Shown here: piece by piece, positions 41,877 through 50,207 of the stretch
How the letters are laid out: each line of letters begins with the position of its first letter
Position numbering within the stretch: position 1 is the first letter of the stretch
Source of the DNA: Verrucomicrobiota bacterium
GTDB lineage: Bacteria; Verrucomicrobiota; Verrucomicrobiia; Palsa-1439
Assembly: GCA_003152315.1 (NCBI GenBank)
Contig: PLZV01000062.1
Location: 134,940-198,939 of the forward strand
DNA length: 64,000 nt
Reading direction: 5' to 3'
Position numbers and translations under genes: made by a program
The notes under the pieces: model-generated
Databases searched by the model: none
Seen by the model: the letters and a program-made list of their open reading frames with translations, nothing else
Told to the model about the DNA's origin: nothing

Positions 41877-43579
41877 GCCTTCGCCTCCACGGTTGCCGCG
41901 GGCTTCTCCGCCGACGCGGCTGGTGGCGTGACCGTTCCCAACTTCAGTTCCACGCCCTGGTCGCCAATCTTGGAAAGATTCAATCCCGCCAGCGGCGCGA
42001 GAGTACGCGTCATGTCGGCGAAAACGTCTTCAATCGCCAGGTACTTGCCATCGGCGCCCAATTCATTGAGCAGCGCGGCGAATGTCTGCCACTCCGGTCG
42101 CGCAATTCCGGGCGACGGAATCGCCGCGTTCAACCGTTGCAGGCGCGCCTTGCCATTGATGAAGGTGCCACGCTTTTCCGCAAAAGTAGCGCCAGCCAGA
42201 ACGAAGTGGGCCAGTTCCGTCACCTTATTCGGCAACGTATCGATCACGACCAGCAGTTCGAGCTTTCCGAGCAAATCTTCCGCGATTCCGTGCTTCGCCA
42301 CATTCTCGCCATGAATGATGAGCGTCTTGATCCTGCCGGACTTGATGGCTTCGGCAATAACCGGAATTCGGCTACCGACGGGATCGGCAGTGACGCCCGC
42401 GAGCTTTGCGCCGTTCATGTTCGGACTCCGGTCCGCGTTGAGCAGGAATTTGTCGCCTTCGCCGACGTGCGGAACGCAATCGACCAACTCCGCGCCGAGG
42501 ACTTCGCGCACCAATTTGTTGAACAGGAAAAGCTCTTCTGTTGTGGCGCGCGTGGTCCCGATTGCGGCAATCGTCGCGCCCTTGCCTTTCAGCGCCTTCA
42601 GCCTCTCGCCAATCTGCCGCGTCGCCTCGGGCCACGTCAGGTTGAACCGCTCGCCCATCGCGCCCGATTTCACCGTCGGTGCCACGAAGCGATTCGGGTC
42701 GTTGATGAACTGGTAATGCAGGCGGCCATGGTCGCACATCCAACACTGGTTGACCGCGTCATTGTCGCGGGGCGTCTGCCGATGCACCACGCCTTCGCGC
42801 GACCACAGCACGGTGTTGCAGCCCGTCGCGCAGTTCGGGCAGATGCTCTTCGTTTCCTTGAGAAACCACACCCGCTGCTTGAAACGGAAATCGTTCGACG
42901 TCAGCGCGCCAACGGGACAGATGTCGACGATGTTGAGATCGTAGTTCGTATTCGGCTCCATGCCGGGATAGCAGGTCAGCGTGGAATAACTGCCGCGTTC
43001 CACGAACCCGAGGCAATCCTGTCCCGCGACTTCCTTCATAAAGCGAACGCAGCGCGAACAGAGAATGCAACGTTCGTCATCGAGCATGATCTTCGGGCCG
43101 ATTTCCGTCTTCTTCGGCTTGTGGACTTTCTCCTCGATGAAACGGCTTTGACCCTTGCCGTAATCCACGCTGAATTCCTGCAGACGACACTCGCCCGCCT
43201 GATCACAGATCGGGCAATCGAGCGGATGATTGACCAACAAGAATTCCATCACGCCTTCGCGCGCCTTGATGACCTTTGCGGAACGCGTGTGCACGACCAT
43301 GCCCTCGGCAACGGTCGTGTTACAGCCTATGGAAAGTTTCGGGCCGAACAGGATCACGGGCTTGCCATCGGGTCCCAGCTCCGGCTTCTTGTCCGCTCCC
43401 AACTTCGGCATGCCGACATCGACAAGGCACATACGGCAGTTGCCCGCGATGGTCAGTTTCGGATGATAGCAATAGTGCGGCACTTCCACGCCAACAAGCT
43501 TCGCCGCCTCAATCAGGTTCATCCCCTTCGGCGCCGCGGCCTCCTTGCCATCAATCGTCAGTTTGACAGGGTCAGTCAT
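41873..43579 (-). CDS. nuoG: NADH-quinone oxidoreductase subunit G (short form)
   Basis: Encodes 568 residues from MTDPVKLTIDG; the frame upstream of this ATG overlaps nuoEF. Clusters in order: 2Fe-2S N1b (HYCYHPKLTIAGNCRMCLVD), N5 with one His and three Cys (HPLDCPICDQAGECRLQ), N4 (CILCSRCVRF, CPVGAL), and SICPNCATGCNTV at the start of the molybdopterin-like domain. The protein is well short of the 700-900 residues of many NuoG because the C-terminal molybdopterin-like part is reduced. It starts two bases after nuoEF. Confidence 0.94.
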   Translation of the reverse strand: MTDPVKLTIDGKEAAAPKGMNLIEAAKLVGVEVPHYCYHPKLTIAGNCRMCLVDVGMPKLGADKKPELGPDGKPVILFGPKLSIGCNTTVAEGMVVHTRSAKVIKAREGVMEFLLVNHPLDCPICDQAGECRLQEFSVDYGKGQSRFIEEKVHKPKKTEIGPKIMLDDERCILCSRCVRFMKEVAGQDCLGFVERGSYSTLTCYPGMEPNTNYDLNIVDICPVGALTSNDFRFKQRVWFLKETKSICPNCATGCNTVLWSREGVVHRQTPRDNDAVNQCWMCDHGRLHYQFINDPNRFVAPTVKSGAMGERFNLTWPEATRQIGERLKALKGKGATIAAIGTTRATTEELFLFNKLVREVLGAELVDCVPHVGEGDKFLLNADRSPNMNGAKLAGVTADPVGSRIPVIAEAIKSGRIKTLIIHGENVAKHGIAEDLLGKLELLVVIDTLPNKVTELAHFVLAGATFAEKRGTFINGKARLQRLNAAIPSPGIARPEWQTFAALLNELGADGKYLAIEDVFADMTRTLAPLAGLNLSKIGDQGVELKLGTVTPPAASAEKPAATVEAKA

Positions 43580-43581
43580 GG

Positions 43582-45384
43582 CTAATGCTTCTTGCTCCCA
43601 TTGCCGTTCTTGCATGCGGCTTCAAACTCACTGCGGTATTTTGTGACGAACGCCTTCACGGGCCACGCGGCGGCTTCGCCGAGCGGGCAAATCGTCTTGC
43701 CGTCGATGTTGTCGGCAACATCCCAGAGCAAATCCACGTCTTCGGGACGACCATGGCCTTGTCGGATGCGGTGGAGCATCTTTTCCATCCACAACGTGCC
43801 TTCACGGCAGGGCGTGCATTGGCCGCACGACTCGTGCGCGTAAAACTGCGCCACATTGAGCGTGCTCTGCACGATGTCGACCGTATCATCGAGCACGATG
43901 ATGCCGCCTGAACCGGCCATTGTGCCGGCCTTGCGGAGCGACTCGAAATCCAGCGCCACGTCAATTTGATCGGCCTTCAACACGGGCATTGAACTGCCAC
44001 CCGGAATGACGCCCTTCAGCTTGCGCCCCTCTTTCAATCCGCCGCAGAGGTCTTCAATCAACTGCCGCATCGTCAGTTTGCCCATCTCGAACTCGTAATA
44101 GCCCGGCCGTTTCACCGCGCCGCTGACACACACGAGCCGCGTCCCGCGCGAGCCGGGCACGCCGAGTTCCTTGAACCACGCCGCGCCGTTGTTGATGATG
44201 TGCGGGATATTCGAGAGCGTCTCGACATTGTTCACGACCGTTGGGCAGCCGAACAGGCCGACCACCGCCGGAAACGGCGGCTTGATGCGCGGATAGGCGC
44301 GCTTGCCTTCCAGCGATTCGATCAGACCGGTTTCCTCGCCGCAGATATACGCACCGGCACCGCGGTGAACGTAAATCTCGCAATCGAATCCCTTACCGAG
44401 AATGTTCTTGCCGAGGAAATTCTTCGCCCGCGCTTCCTCAATCGCCCTGGCGAGGATTTTCGCGCCATACGGCATCTCGCCGCGGATATAGATGTACGCG
44501 ACGTGCGCGCCAACGGCGTAGCACGAGACGACGATGCCTTCGATGAGCTGATGAGGTTCGTAATGGAGGAGCTGGCGGTCCTTGAACGTACCGGGCTCGG
44601 ATTCATCGGCGTTGCAAACGAGGTAAATCGGCTTGCCAGTACCCTTGGCAAGAAAACTCCATTTCATCCCGCACGGAAAACCCGCGCCACCACGCCCACG
44701 AACCTCACTATTCTTGACCTCGGCGACAATATCGTCGGGTTTCATGCCGAGCGCTTTCGGCAGCGAGCGGTAGCCGCCTTCGCGAACATAGTCATCCATC
44801 GAGCCCGTGTAATTGGGTTTCGTGAGGTTCGCGAGCAGGACACGCTTTTCCAGTGGATGCGGCGCAACGGGTTTCGGCAACGGTTGCTGCTCAAGCTTCC
44901 CAGTGGCTTTAACGCGATCGATGATTGTTTCGGCGGCGTCGGGAGTGAGGTTCTCGAACAATTCGTCGTTGACCATCATCACCGGGCCGGTCCCGCAGGC
45001 GGCGAGACATTCAACCGTGGAAATTGTAAAGAGTCCATCGCTCGTTTTCTCGTCAAGCCCGACCCCAAGCTTCTTCTTCAGCCGTTCGAGAATCCCGCCG
45101 CAACCGCACAACTCGCAGCTGAGTGTGCGGCAGACTTTGATGTGGAACTTCCCGCGCGGCTTGGCGGTGAACATTGGGTAGAACGTGATCAGTTCCCAGA
45201 CATTGATCGGCTGGAGCCCGAGCTTCGTCGCCGTCCATTCCACCTGCTCCTTGCCAAGATGACCGAATTGCTCCTGCAAGAGATGCAGCAACCACAGCAC
45301 CGCCGCCCGCTTGTGTTGCGGCGGGTAGTGCGTGACGATTTCGTCAACGTGTTTCTCTAAGTCTGCTGCAACGTTCAGTGCCAT
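43582..45384 (-). CDS. nuoEF: Fused NADH-quinone oxidoreductase subunits E and F
   Basis: Encodes 600 residues. Residues 1-170 are NuoE (thioredoxin-like, 2Fe-2S N1a ligands Cys85, Cys90, Cys126 and Cys130). A linker rich in Pro (QQPLPKPVAPHPLEKR) leads to NuoF from about 190: VRGRGGAGFPCGMKW for FMN/NADH, ADESEPGTFKDRQL, ICGEETGLIESLEGKRAYPR, and cluster N3 in ESCGQCTPCREGT plus a late Cys in TICPLGEAAAWP. This is the NADH-oxidising module as one chain. E and F are normally separate genes. Confidence 0.95.
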   Translation of the reverse strand: MALNVAADLEKHVDEIVTHYPPQHKRAAVLWLLHLLQEQFGHLGKEQVEWTATKLGLQPINVWELITFYPMFTAKPRGKFHIKVCRTLSCELCGCGGILERLKKKLGVGLDEKTSDGLFTISTVECLAACGTGPVMMVNDELFENLTPDAAETIIDRVKATGKLEQQPLPKPVAPHPLEKRVLLANLTKPNYTGSMDDYVREGGYRSLPKALGMKPDDIVAEVKNSEVRGRGGAGFPCGMKWSFLAKGTGKPIYLVCNADESEPGTFKDRQLLHYEPHQLIEGIVVSCYAVGAHVAYIYIRGEMPYGAKILARAIEEARAKNFLGKNILGKGFDCEIYVHRGAGAYICGEETGLIESLEGKRAYPRIKPPFPAVVGLFGCPTVVNNVETLSNIPHIINNGAAWFKELGVPGSRGTRLVCVSGAVKRPGYYEFEMGKLTMRQLIEDLCGGLKEGRKLKGVIPGGSSMPVLKADQIDVALDFESLRKAGTMAGSGGIIVLDDTVDIVQSTLNVAQFYAHESCGQCTPCREGTLWMEKMLHRIRQGHGRPEDVDLLWDVADNIDGKTICPLGEAAAWPVKAFVTKYRSEFEAACKNGNGSKKH

Positions 45385-45400
45385 TGGAAATCCAAAAATC

Positions 45401-46639
45401 TCAGCGGTCGCATTCCCCCATCACGAAATCGATGCTGGCCAGGATGGTGACCATGTCGCTCATCATGTGGCCCTTCGCCATCACGGGCAGTGCCTGTAAA
45501 TTTACAAAGGACGGGGCGCGAATCTTTAGCCGGTGCGGCGTGCCGCCTCCCTTGCTGACAATGTAGAATCCCAGTTCGCCCTTCGGGTTCTCCGCCGAGA
45601 AATAAATCTCGCCCGGCGGCGCATTGATGCCTTCGGTGACGTTGATGAAGTGGTGGATCAACTCCTCCATTTTCGTCAACACGGCTTCCTTGTCCGGGAG
45701 CAGGATTTTTGCGTCCGGTGAATTCACGGGGCCGTCCGGCAGATTGTCGACGGCCTGGTGCAAAATACGGACGCTCTGGCGCATCTCTTCCATGCGGCAG
45801 AGGTAGCGGTCGTAACTGTCGCCCACGGTGCCTACCGGCACCTCAAAATCGAAATCCTCGTAGGAACTGTACGGGTGCGATTTGCGAATGTCCCAATCGA
45901 CGCCCGAGCCGCGCAAACATGGGCCCGTAACGCCGAGGTCGATCGCGTCCGCCTTCGTGAGCACGCCGATGCCACGCGTGCGATCGCAGAAAATGCGGTT
46001 ACGCGTCAGTAGTTTGTCGGTTTCATCGACGGTCGCCGGGAATTCCTTGAGGAACTTGCGCAGCATCGGGAGAAACTCCGGCGTCAGATCCCTCGCCAAA
46101 CCGCCGATACGGGTGTAACTGGTCGTGAACCGCGCGCCGCTGATGCATTCGGCCATGTCGTAAATCTTTTCGCGCTCGCGAAACAGGTAGAGAAAAACCG
46201 TCATCGCGCCGATGTCCATCGCGAAGGAACCAAGACCGAGCAGATGTGAACTGATGCGCGCCAGCTCGGCGCAAATCACGCGGATATACTTGCAGCGCGG
46301 CGGCACGTCCATACCAAGCAGTTTTTCGACCGCGTACGCGTAGGTCACGTTATTCGCCAGCGGCGCGAGATAATCGAGGCGGTCGGTGTAGGGGATGAAC
46401 TGCGTGTAGGTCATGTTCTCGGCGATTTTCTCGTCGCCGCGGTGCAGGTAGCCGATATCGGGCCAGACGTTGACGACTTCCTCGCCATCCAACTCCAGCA
46501 CCACGCGCAAGACCCCGTGCGTGCTGGGATGCTGCGGCCCCATGTTGATGATCATCTTCTCGCTGCCTAGCGCTTCGTCCATCGCCACTTGCGCGCGGGA
46601 GGCGGAATCGATCAACTCCATTTCGTGTCGTGTCGTCAT
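45401..46639 (-). CDS. nuoD: NADH-quinone oxidoreductase subunit D
   Basis: Encodes 412 residues from MTTRHEMELIDSA; a longer open frame upstream overlaps nuoC and is not credible. MGPQHPSTHGVLRVVLEL, DIGYLHRGDEKIAENMTYTQ, PYTDRLDYLAPLANN and CISGARFTTSYTRIGG match the 49-kDa/NuoD quinone-site subunit. Arg67 in LHRGDEK corresponds to the arginine (bovine Arg85) that NDUFAF7 methylates in eukaryotes; an NDUFAF7-type gene lies at 48487. It lies 16 bases downstream of nuoC and 16 bases upstream of nuoEF. Confidence 0.96.
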   Translation of the reverse strand: MTTRHEMELIDSASRAQVAMDEALGSEKMIINMGPQHPSTHGVLRVVLELDGEEVVNVWPDIGYLHRGDEKIAENMTYTQFIPYTDRLDYLAPLANNVTYAYAVEKLLGMDVPPRCKYIRVICAELARISSHLLGLGSFAMDIGAMTVFLYLFREREKIYDMAECISGARFTTSYTRIGGLARDLTPEFLPMLRKFLKEFPATVDETDKLLTRNRIFCDRTRGIGVLTKADAIDLGVTGPCLRGSGVDWDIRKSHPYSSYEDFDFEVPVGTVGDSYDRYLCRMEEMRQSVRILHQAVDNLPDGPVNSPDAKILLPDKEAVLTKMEELIHHFINVTEGINAPPGEIYFSAENPKGELGFYIVSKGGGTPHRLKIRAPSFVNLQALPVMAKGHMMSDMVTILASIDFVMGECDR

Positions 46640-46655
46640 GTTTCGCGGCGGTAAA

Positions 46656-47288
46656 TCAAACCGATTCCTTCTTCGTCGGGTTCGCCAGGTTATCCTGCTG
46701 CTCGGAAATGGTGTCGGTCTGGCGCGGCTCGCGGCGAATCGAACTGCGTGTCCCGCTCGCGGCCACGAACGGGCCGCCCAACATGGGCGCCGAGCGCACC
46801 GTGTCGGCATTCACTGCCGTTTCAGGCAATTCCGCCGGAAGACCGGCCAGTGGGAAATCCTTTCGGAGCGGATGATACGGATACCCTTCCCACATCAGGA
46901 TCCGCTTGAGGTTCGGGTGATTGCGGAAACGGATGCCGAACATGTCGAACGCTTCCCGCTCGTGCCAGTTCGCCGTGCCCCAGACGCCGGTGACACTGTC
47001 TACGATCATGTCCTCCTCGGAGACGGGTACCTTCAGCCGCAACCGGCAACGGTGCTCGAGCGAGTACAAAAGGTAGTCGACCTCGTACCGGGGGTCTTCG
47101 CCGTAATTGTCCACGCCGGAAAGATCCGTCAGCATGTCAAAATCACATTCCTTCTTCAGATATTGGCAGATGGCCGCGATCTTCTCGCGCGGCACGGTAA
47201 TGGAGAACTCGCCGCGAAATTCGACGGGCGCGGAAATCGCGTCGCGGTATTGCGCTTTCAATCTATCGATAGCTGTTTGCGGTGTCAT
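46656..47288 (-). CDS. nuoC: NADH-quinone oxidoreductase subunit C
   Basis: Encodes 210 residues. The NuoC/30-kDa signature WHEREAFDMFGIRFRNHPNL followed by RILMWEGYPYHPLRKDFPL is intact. N-terminal residues form the alpha-beta fold (ICQYLKKECDFDMLTDLSGV). The C-terminal 55 residues (SSIRREPRQTDTISEQQDNL) are polar and probably disordered. It is a separate subunit, not fused to NuoD. nuoB lies seven bases upstream. Confidence 0.95.
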   Translation of the reverse strand: MTPQTAIDRLKAQYRDAISAPVEFRGEFSITVPREKIAAICQYLKKECDFDMLTDLSGVDNYGEDPRYEVDYLLYSLEHRCRLRLKVPVSEEDMIVDSVTGVWGTANWHEREAFDMFGIRFRNHPNLKRILMWEGYPYHPLRKDFPLAGLPAELPETAVNADTVRSAPMLGGPFVAASGTRSSIRREPRQTDTISEQQDNLANPTKKESV

Positions 47289-47295
47289 CGGATCA

Positions 47296-47883
47296 TCAGC
47301 CCTTCAACTTCGGCGCGTACTCACCGCGCACGATGATCGGCCCTTTCACGGGCGACCACAATCCGGGTGTGCCCTCGGTCTGCTTCATGTTCCCGGTCGC
47401 TCTTTCCTGCGCGATCTTGCGCTGGATTGCCATCAACCCTTCCAACAATGCTTCCGGCCGTGGCGGGCAACCGGAGATATACACGTCCACGGGCAAAAAA
47501 TGGTCGACTCCTTGCACGACCGCGTAGCTGCGATACATGCCACCGCTGCTGGCGCAGGCACCCATCGCGATGCACCATTTTGGATTGGGCATCTGGTCCC
47601 AGACGCGTTTGACCACGCCGGCCATTTTGTACACGCAGGTTCCGGCCACGATCATCAGGTCGGATTGCCGTGGCGAGAAACGCATCACTTCTGCGCCGAA
47701 CCGTGCGATGTCGAACCGGCTCGCGCCCACGGCCATCAATTCAATGGCGCAACAGGCCAGGCCCATCGGCATGGGCCAGCAGGAGTTCTTGCGGACCCAG
47801 CCAATGGCGGCATCCGCGCGTGTGACAATGAAGTCGCGGCCCTCCACCTTGGGGTCAAATCCAGTTTCAATTCGCTGAATCAT
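47296..47883 (-). CDS. nuoB: NADH-quinone oxidoreductase subunit B
   Basis: Encodes 195 residues. Cluster N2 ligands are visible as the tandem cysteines in [10 protein letters not shown], then AGTCVYKM and [14 protein letters not shown], with [14 protein letters not shown] between. N2 is the terminal Fe-S cluster that reduces quinone. The start overlaps nuoA by 4 bases. Confidence 0.96.
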   Translation of the reverse strand: MIQRIETGFDPKVEGRDFIVTRADAAIGWVRKNSCWPMPMGLACCAIELMAVGASRFDIARFGAEVMRFSPRQSDLMIVAGTCVYKMAGVVKRVWDQMPNPKWCIAMGACASSGGMYRSYAVVQGVDHFLPVDVYISGCPPRPEALLEGLMAIQRKIAQERATGNMKQTEGTPGLWSPVKGPIIVRGEYAPKLKG

Positions 47884-48350
47884 GAAGTCACCGGCACCGC
47901 TTTCTTCTTCGACTTCGGAGCTGTAATTTCCGGCTCACGGGGTCGGTCCTTCTGCGGAGCCCAATCGAGCGCGCCTTTTTTCCAGGCGTAAATGTGACCG
48001 ACCTCCAGAATCCCCAGGAACAGCATCGCGCCGAGCAGCATCTCGATTCCGATTCCGCCTTCCGCCACGGGCCGGATCATATCGCGAAAAACCGCTCCCC
48101 AGCCGAGCATAAAGACCACTTCGATGTCGAACAGGATGAACAGCATCGCGATCACGTAGAATTTCACGCTGAAGCGGGTGCGCGCCTCGGTCATGGCCGG
48201 CAGGCCGCACTCGTAAGCGCTGTCCTTGACCGCGTCATGGACGCGCGGCTTGCCGAAAATCAGCGGCGTCACCATCATCCCGACCGCGAGTCCAATCGCG
48301 ACCAGTAATAAAAGCCCGACCGGGACGTATTGTTGTAATTGCTCGACCAT
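47880..48350 (-). CDS. nuoA: NADH-quinone oxidoreductase subunit A
   Basis: Encodes 156 residues from the ATG at 48350, with GGAGG at 48366-48362; a GTG at 48368 overlaps that ribosome-binding site and is less likely. Three helices: [40 protein letters not shown] (with the conserved acidic pair) and [26 protein letters not shown] carries the loop Cys. A basic tail ends the protein. It is the first gene of the operon; a CRP-type palindrome and a candidate promoter lie just upstream. Confidence 0.95.
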   Translation of the reverse strand: MVEQLQQYVPVGLLLLVAIGLAVGMMVTPLIFGKPRVHDAVKDSAYECGLPAMTEARTRFSVKFYVIAMLFILFDIEVVFMLGWGAVFRDMIRPVAEGGIGIEMLLGAMLFLGILEVGHIYAWKKGALDWAPQKDRPREPEITAPKSKKKAVPVTS

Positions 48351-48390
48351 TAAAAGAGCCACCTCCACCCCTCACGCCTGAGGGCAGACT

Positions 48391-48408
48391 TTGTGACATA
48401 TTTCACAA
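48391..48408. promoter_or_regulatory. Perfect CRP/FNR-family palindrome upstream of nuoA
   Basis: TTGTGA-CATATT-TCACAA is a perfect inverted repeat matching the CRP consensus TGTGA-N6-TCACA. It lies 41-58 bases upstream of the nuoA ATG and about 79-96 bases upstream of the divergent methyltransferase start. It overlaps the likely nuoA transcription start, so repression of nuo is the simpler guess. Confidence 0.65.
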
Positions 48409-48410
48409 GG

Positions 48411-48438
48411 AAATTACCAAAACTCGTCCGTCTTGCAA
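48411..48438 (-). promoter_or_regulatory. nuoA: Candidate nuo operon promoter TTGCAA-16-TAATTT
   Basis: On the minus strand the -35 is at 48438-48433 and the -10 at 48416-48411. The start of transcription would fall near 48404, inside the CRP-type palindrome. Confidence 0.45.
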
Positions 48439-48451
48439 GCGTTCTTTCGTC

Positions 48452-48480
48452 TTCAGCAATGACCGCCGCTCGGCTATCGT
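48452..48480 (+). promoter_or_regulatory. Candidate promoter TTCAGC-17-TATCGT abutting a GTG start
   Basis: -35 at 48452-48457 and -10 at 48475-48480; six bases then separate the -10 from the GTG at 48487. Confidence 0.45.
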
Positions 48481-48486
48481 TGGCGC

Positions 48487-49641
48487 GTGGATGGTCAACC
48501 CGATTTACTTCGTGAAATTCGGCGCGAAATAGAGGCGCGCGGCGGACGGATCACGTTCGCGCGGTTCATGGAACTGGCGCTGTATCATCCGCAACACGGG
48601 TACTACACCGGCCGTCGTGAACGCATTGGCAAACAAGGCGATTATTTCACCAGCGTGAGCGTCGGGTCGCTTTTTGGGAAGATTCTCGCGAAACAATTTC
48701 TGAAGTTTCGAGAGGAACTGGGCAATCCGCCGGAATTTGAGGTCGTGGAGTTCGGCGGGCACCGGGGCCAGTTGCGTGCCGATGTCCTCGCGGCAGCGCC
48801 GGATTTGTCTTACCGCATCGTCGAAACCGGCGATCCACTGCCCGACTCGACTGTTGGGTGCGTGTTCTCGAATGAATTCCTGGATGCGCTGCCGATCCAT
48901 CTCGTGCAGGTGAAGGATGGGATCTGGCAGGAAGTATATGTCCGCGCGGCTATCCCCTCACCCGAACCCTCTCCCCCAAGGGGAGAGGGGCAACACGGTC
49001 GGAAAGCGAACGGAGGCGAGTTCATACCCAAATCATCTCCATTGATGAGAGAGGGGCAACGCGGTCAAAGCCCTCAACTTCACTCCTCTCCCCTTGGGGG
49101 AGAGGATCAAGGTGAGGGGATGTTTGAAGAATCTCTTGGCCCGCTTTCCAACCCACGTCTCGCCGACTACCTGCGCGATCTGCCCGTCCAACATATGGAG
49201 GGCTACCGGTCTGAGGTGAATTTGCGGGCACTCGATTGGCTTTCCGACATGGCGCGACGGTTGAAACGCGGGTGGATCATCACCATCGACTACGGCTACG
49301 AGCACAACGAGTATTTCGCGCCACACCATCGCGACGGCACGTTGCTTTGTTATTTCCAACACACGAAGAGCGCGAATCCCTATGTGAACATCGGCGAGCA
49401 GGACATCACTACGCACGTCGAGTTCACTTCGCTAATGGAACACGGCAAAAATCTTGGGCTGGAAACGGTGCTGTTCACCGACCAATCGCACTATCTCTTG
49501 CAGATCGGCGAATCCGAGATTGCCGAAATCGTCGAACGCACCGCCGGCCAACCGAGTAAGGAACGCGCGGCCATCCATCAACTCATCCATCCCGAGTTGA
49601 TGGGGCGCACCTTCAAGGTGCTGGTGCAGAGGAAAGCATAG
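48487..49641 (+). CDS. MidA/NDUFAF7-type SAM-dependent methyltransferase
   Basis: Encodes 384 residues from a GTG. ITFARFMELALYHPQHGYYT and GKQGDYFTSVSVGSLFGKIL are the family's N-terminal signature; EVVEFGGHRGQLRADVL is the SAM-binding loop, and FSNEFLDALPIHLVQ and TIDYGYEHNEYF follow. In mitochondria NDUFAF7 symmetrically dimethylates an arginine of NDUFS2 (NuoD) during complex I assembly. Here the gene is divergent from nuoA and NuoD keeps the target Arg, so the same role is likely. A 170-bp repeat element at 48952-49121 is inserted in frame, adding about 57 residues (SPEPSPPRGEGQHGRK onward). Confidence 0.88.
   Translation: MDGQPDLLREIRREIEARGGRITFARFMELALYHPQHGYYTGRRERIGKQGDYFTSVSVGSLFGKILAKQFLKFREELGNPPEFEVVEFGGHRGQLRADVLAAAPDLSYRIVETGDPLPDSTVGCVFSNEFLDALPIHLVQVKDGIWQEVYVRAAIPSPEPSPPRGEGQHGRKANGGEFIPKSSPLMREGQRGQSPQLHSSPLGGEDQGEGMFEESLGPLSNPRLADYLRDLPVQHMEGYRSEVNLRALDWLSDMARRLKRGWIITIDYGYEHNEYFAPHHRDGTLLCYFQHTKSANPYVNIGEQDITTHVEFTSLMEHGKNLGLETVLFTDQSHYLLQIGESEIAEIVERTAGQPSKERAAIHQLIHPELMGRTFKVLVQRKA
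48952..49121. repeat. 170-bp element with imperfect 26-bp terminal inverted repeats inside a gene
   Basis: The left end (ATCCCCTCACCCGAACCCTC) and right end (GAGGATCAAGGTGAGGGGAT) are near-perfect inverted repeats. Inner copies of CTCTCCCC/GGGGAGAG occur in both halves. It lies within the methyltransferase coding region and keeps the frame open. It resembles the 'ctctcccctcgggg' small-repeat class known from many genomes. Confidence 0.8.
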
Positions 49642-49696
49642 CTGCGAGCAAAACCGCGTGCTATCATAAGTTTAGCTTTAATACTTGGGCTTTACC

Positions 49697-50152
49697 GTGA
49701 ACGAACAGCTTCCTCCCATTAGGACAAGAAACGCTCCAACTCGAAAGACCAGTGTATTACTCCTTGCAGGTTTCGTCATCGGGGCATTTCTGGCTATCGG
49801 CGTCATATTGCCGTCGTTGGGCAACTCACGGGAATACGCTCGGAGGATCAATTGCATGTCGAACCTGAAGCAAATTGGCCGGACTATCTCAATGTATGCG
49901 AATGAGCACGATGGGAAGATCCCAGAAAAACTCGAGGATTTGCGGCCGTACAATGCGAACTTGGATAAGATACTTGTTTGCCTCTCGGCAAAAGATAGGA
50001 GCAAACCTAGTTATCAAATCCTGCTCGGCGGAAAACAGTGGAATAGCGCTGAAACCTCCAACACAGTCGTCATGACAGAGGCACTATCCAATCATCGAAC
50101 CGGCCGAAACGCTTTGTATGGAGACAACCACGGCGCGTGGTTGTCGAACTAG
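49697..50152 (+). CDS. Atypical pseudopilin-like protein lacking the prepilin peptidase site
   Basis: Encodes about 151 residues from a GTG at 49697 (a TTG at 49685 is also possible). A hydrophobic helix (TSVLLLAGFVIGAFLAIGVI) is followed by LPSLGNSREYARRINCMSNL and KQIGRTISMYANEHDGKIP, the region that follows the helix in DUF1559-like pseudopilins. The end has NALYGDNHGAWL instead of DGH. The usual G-FTLIE cleavage site is missing, so it would stay as an uncleaved membrane-anchored protein. The start is uncertain; no clear ribosome-binding site is seen. Confidence 0.7.
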   Translation: MNEQLPPIRTRNAPTRKTSVLLLAGFVIGAFLAIGVILPSLGNSREYARRINCMSNLKQIGRTISMYANEHDGKIPEKLEDLRPYNANLDKILVCLSAKDRSKPSYQILLGGKQWNSAETSNTVVMTEALSNHRTGRNALYGDNHGAWLSN

Positions 50153-50162
50153 TGGGAACAAA

Positions 50163-50178
50163 CCGCCAAGCTTGGCGG
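50163..50178. promoter_or_regulatory. Perfect 16-bp palindrome overlapping the obg -35
   Basis: CCGCCAAGCTTGGCGG is its own reverse complement and covers the TTGGCG -35 hexamer at 50172-50177. It may be an operator, or part of a terminator for the gene ending at 50152. Confidence 0.45.
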
Positions 50179-50200
50179 ACAGCGTCCCGTGAGGTAGTGT
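50172..50200 (+). promoter_or_regulatory. obg: Promoter TTGGCG-17-TAGTGT abutting the obg start
   Basis: -35 at 50172-50177 and -10 at 50195-50200, seven bases before the ATG at 50208. No ribosome-binding site fits between them. Confidence 0.6.
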
Positions 50201-50207
50201 AGCTCCC

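Noticed and set aside
42137..43585. 482-codon plus-strand frame
   Set aside because: Antisense to nuoG, which has all its Fe-S motifs; a by-product of high-GC codon use.
44200..45360. 386-codon plus-strand frame
   Set aside because: Antisense to the nuoEF fusion.
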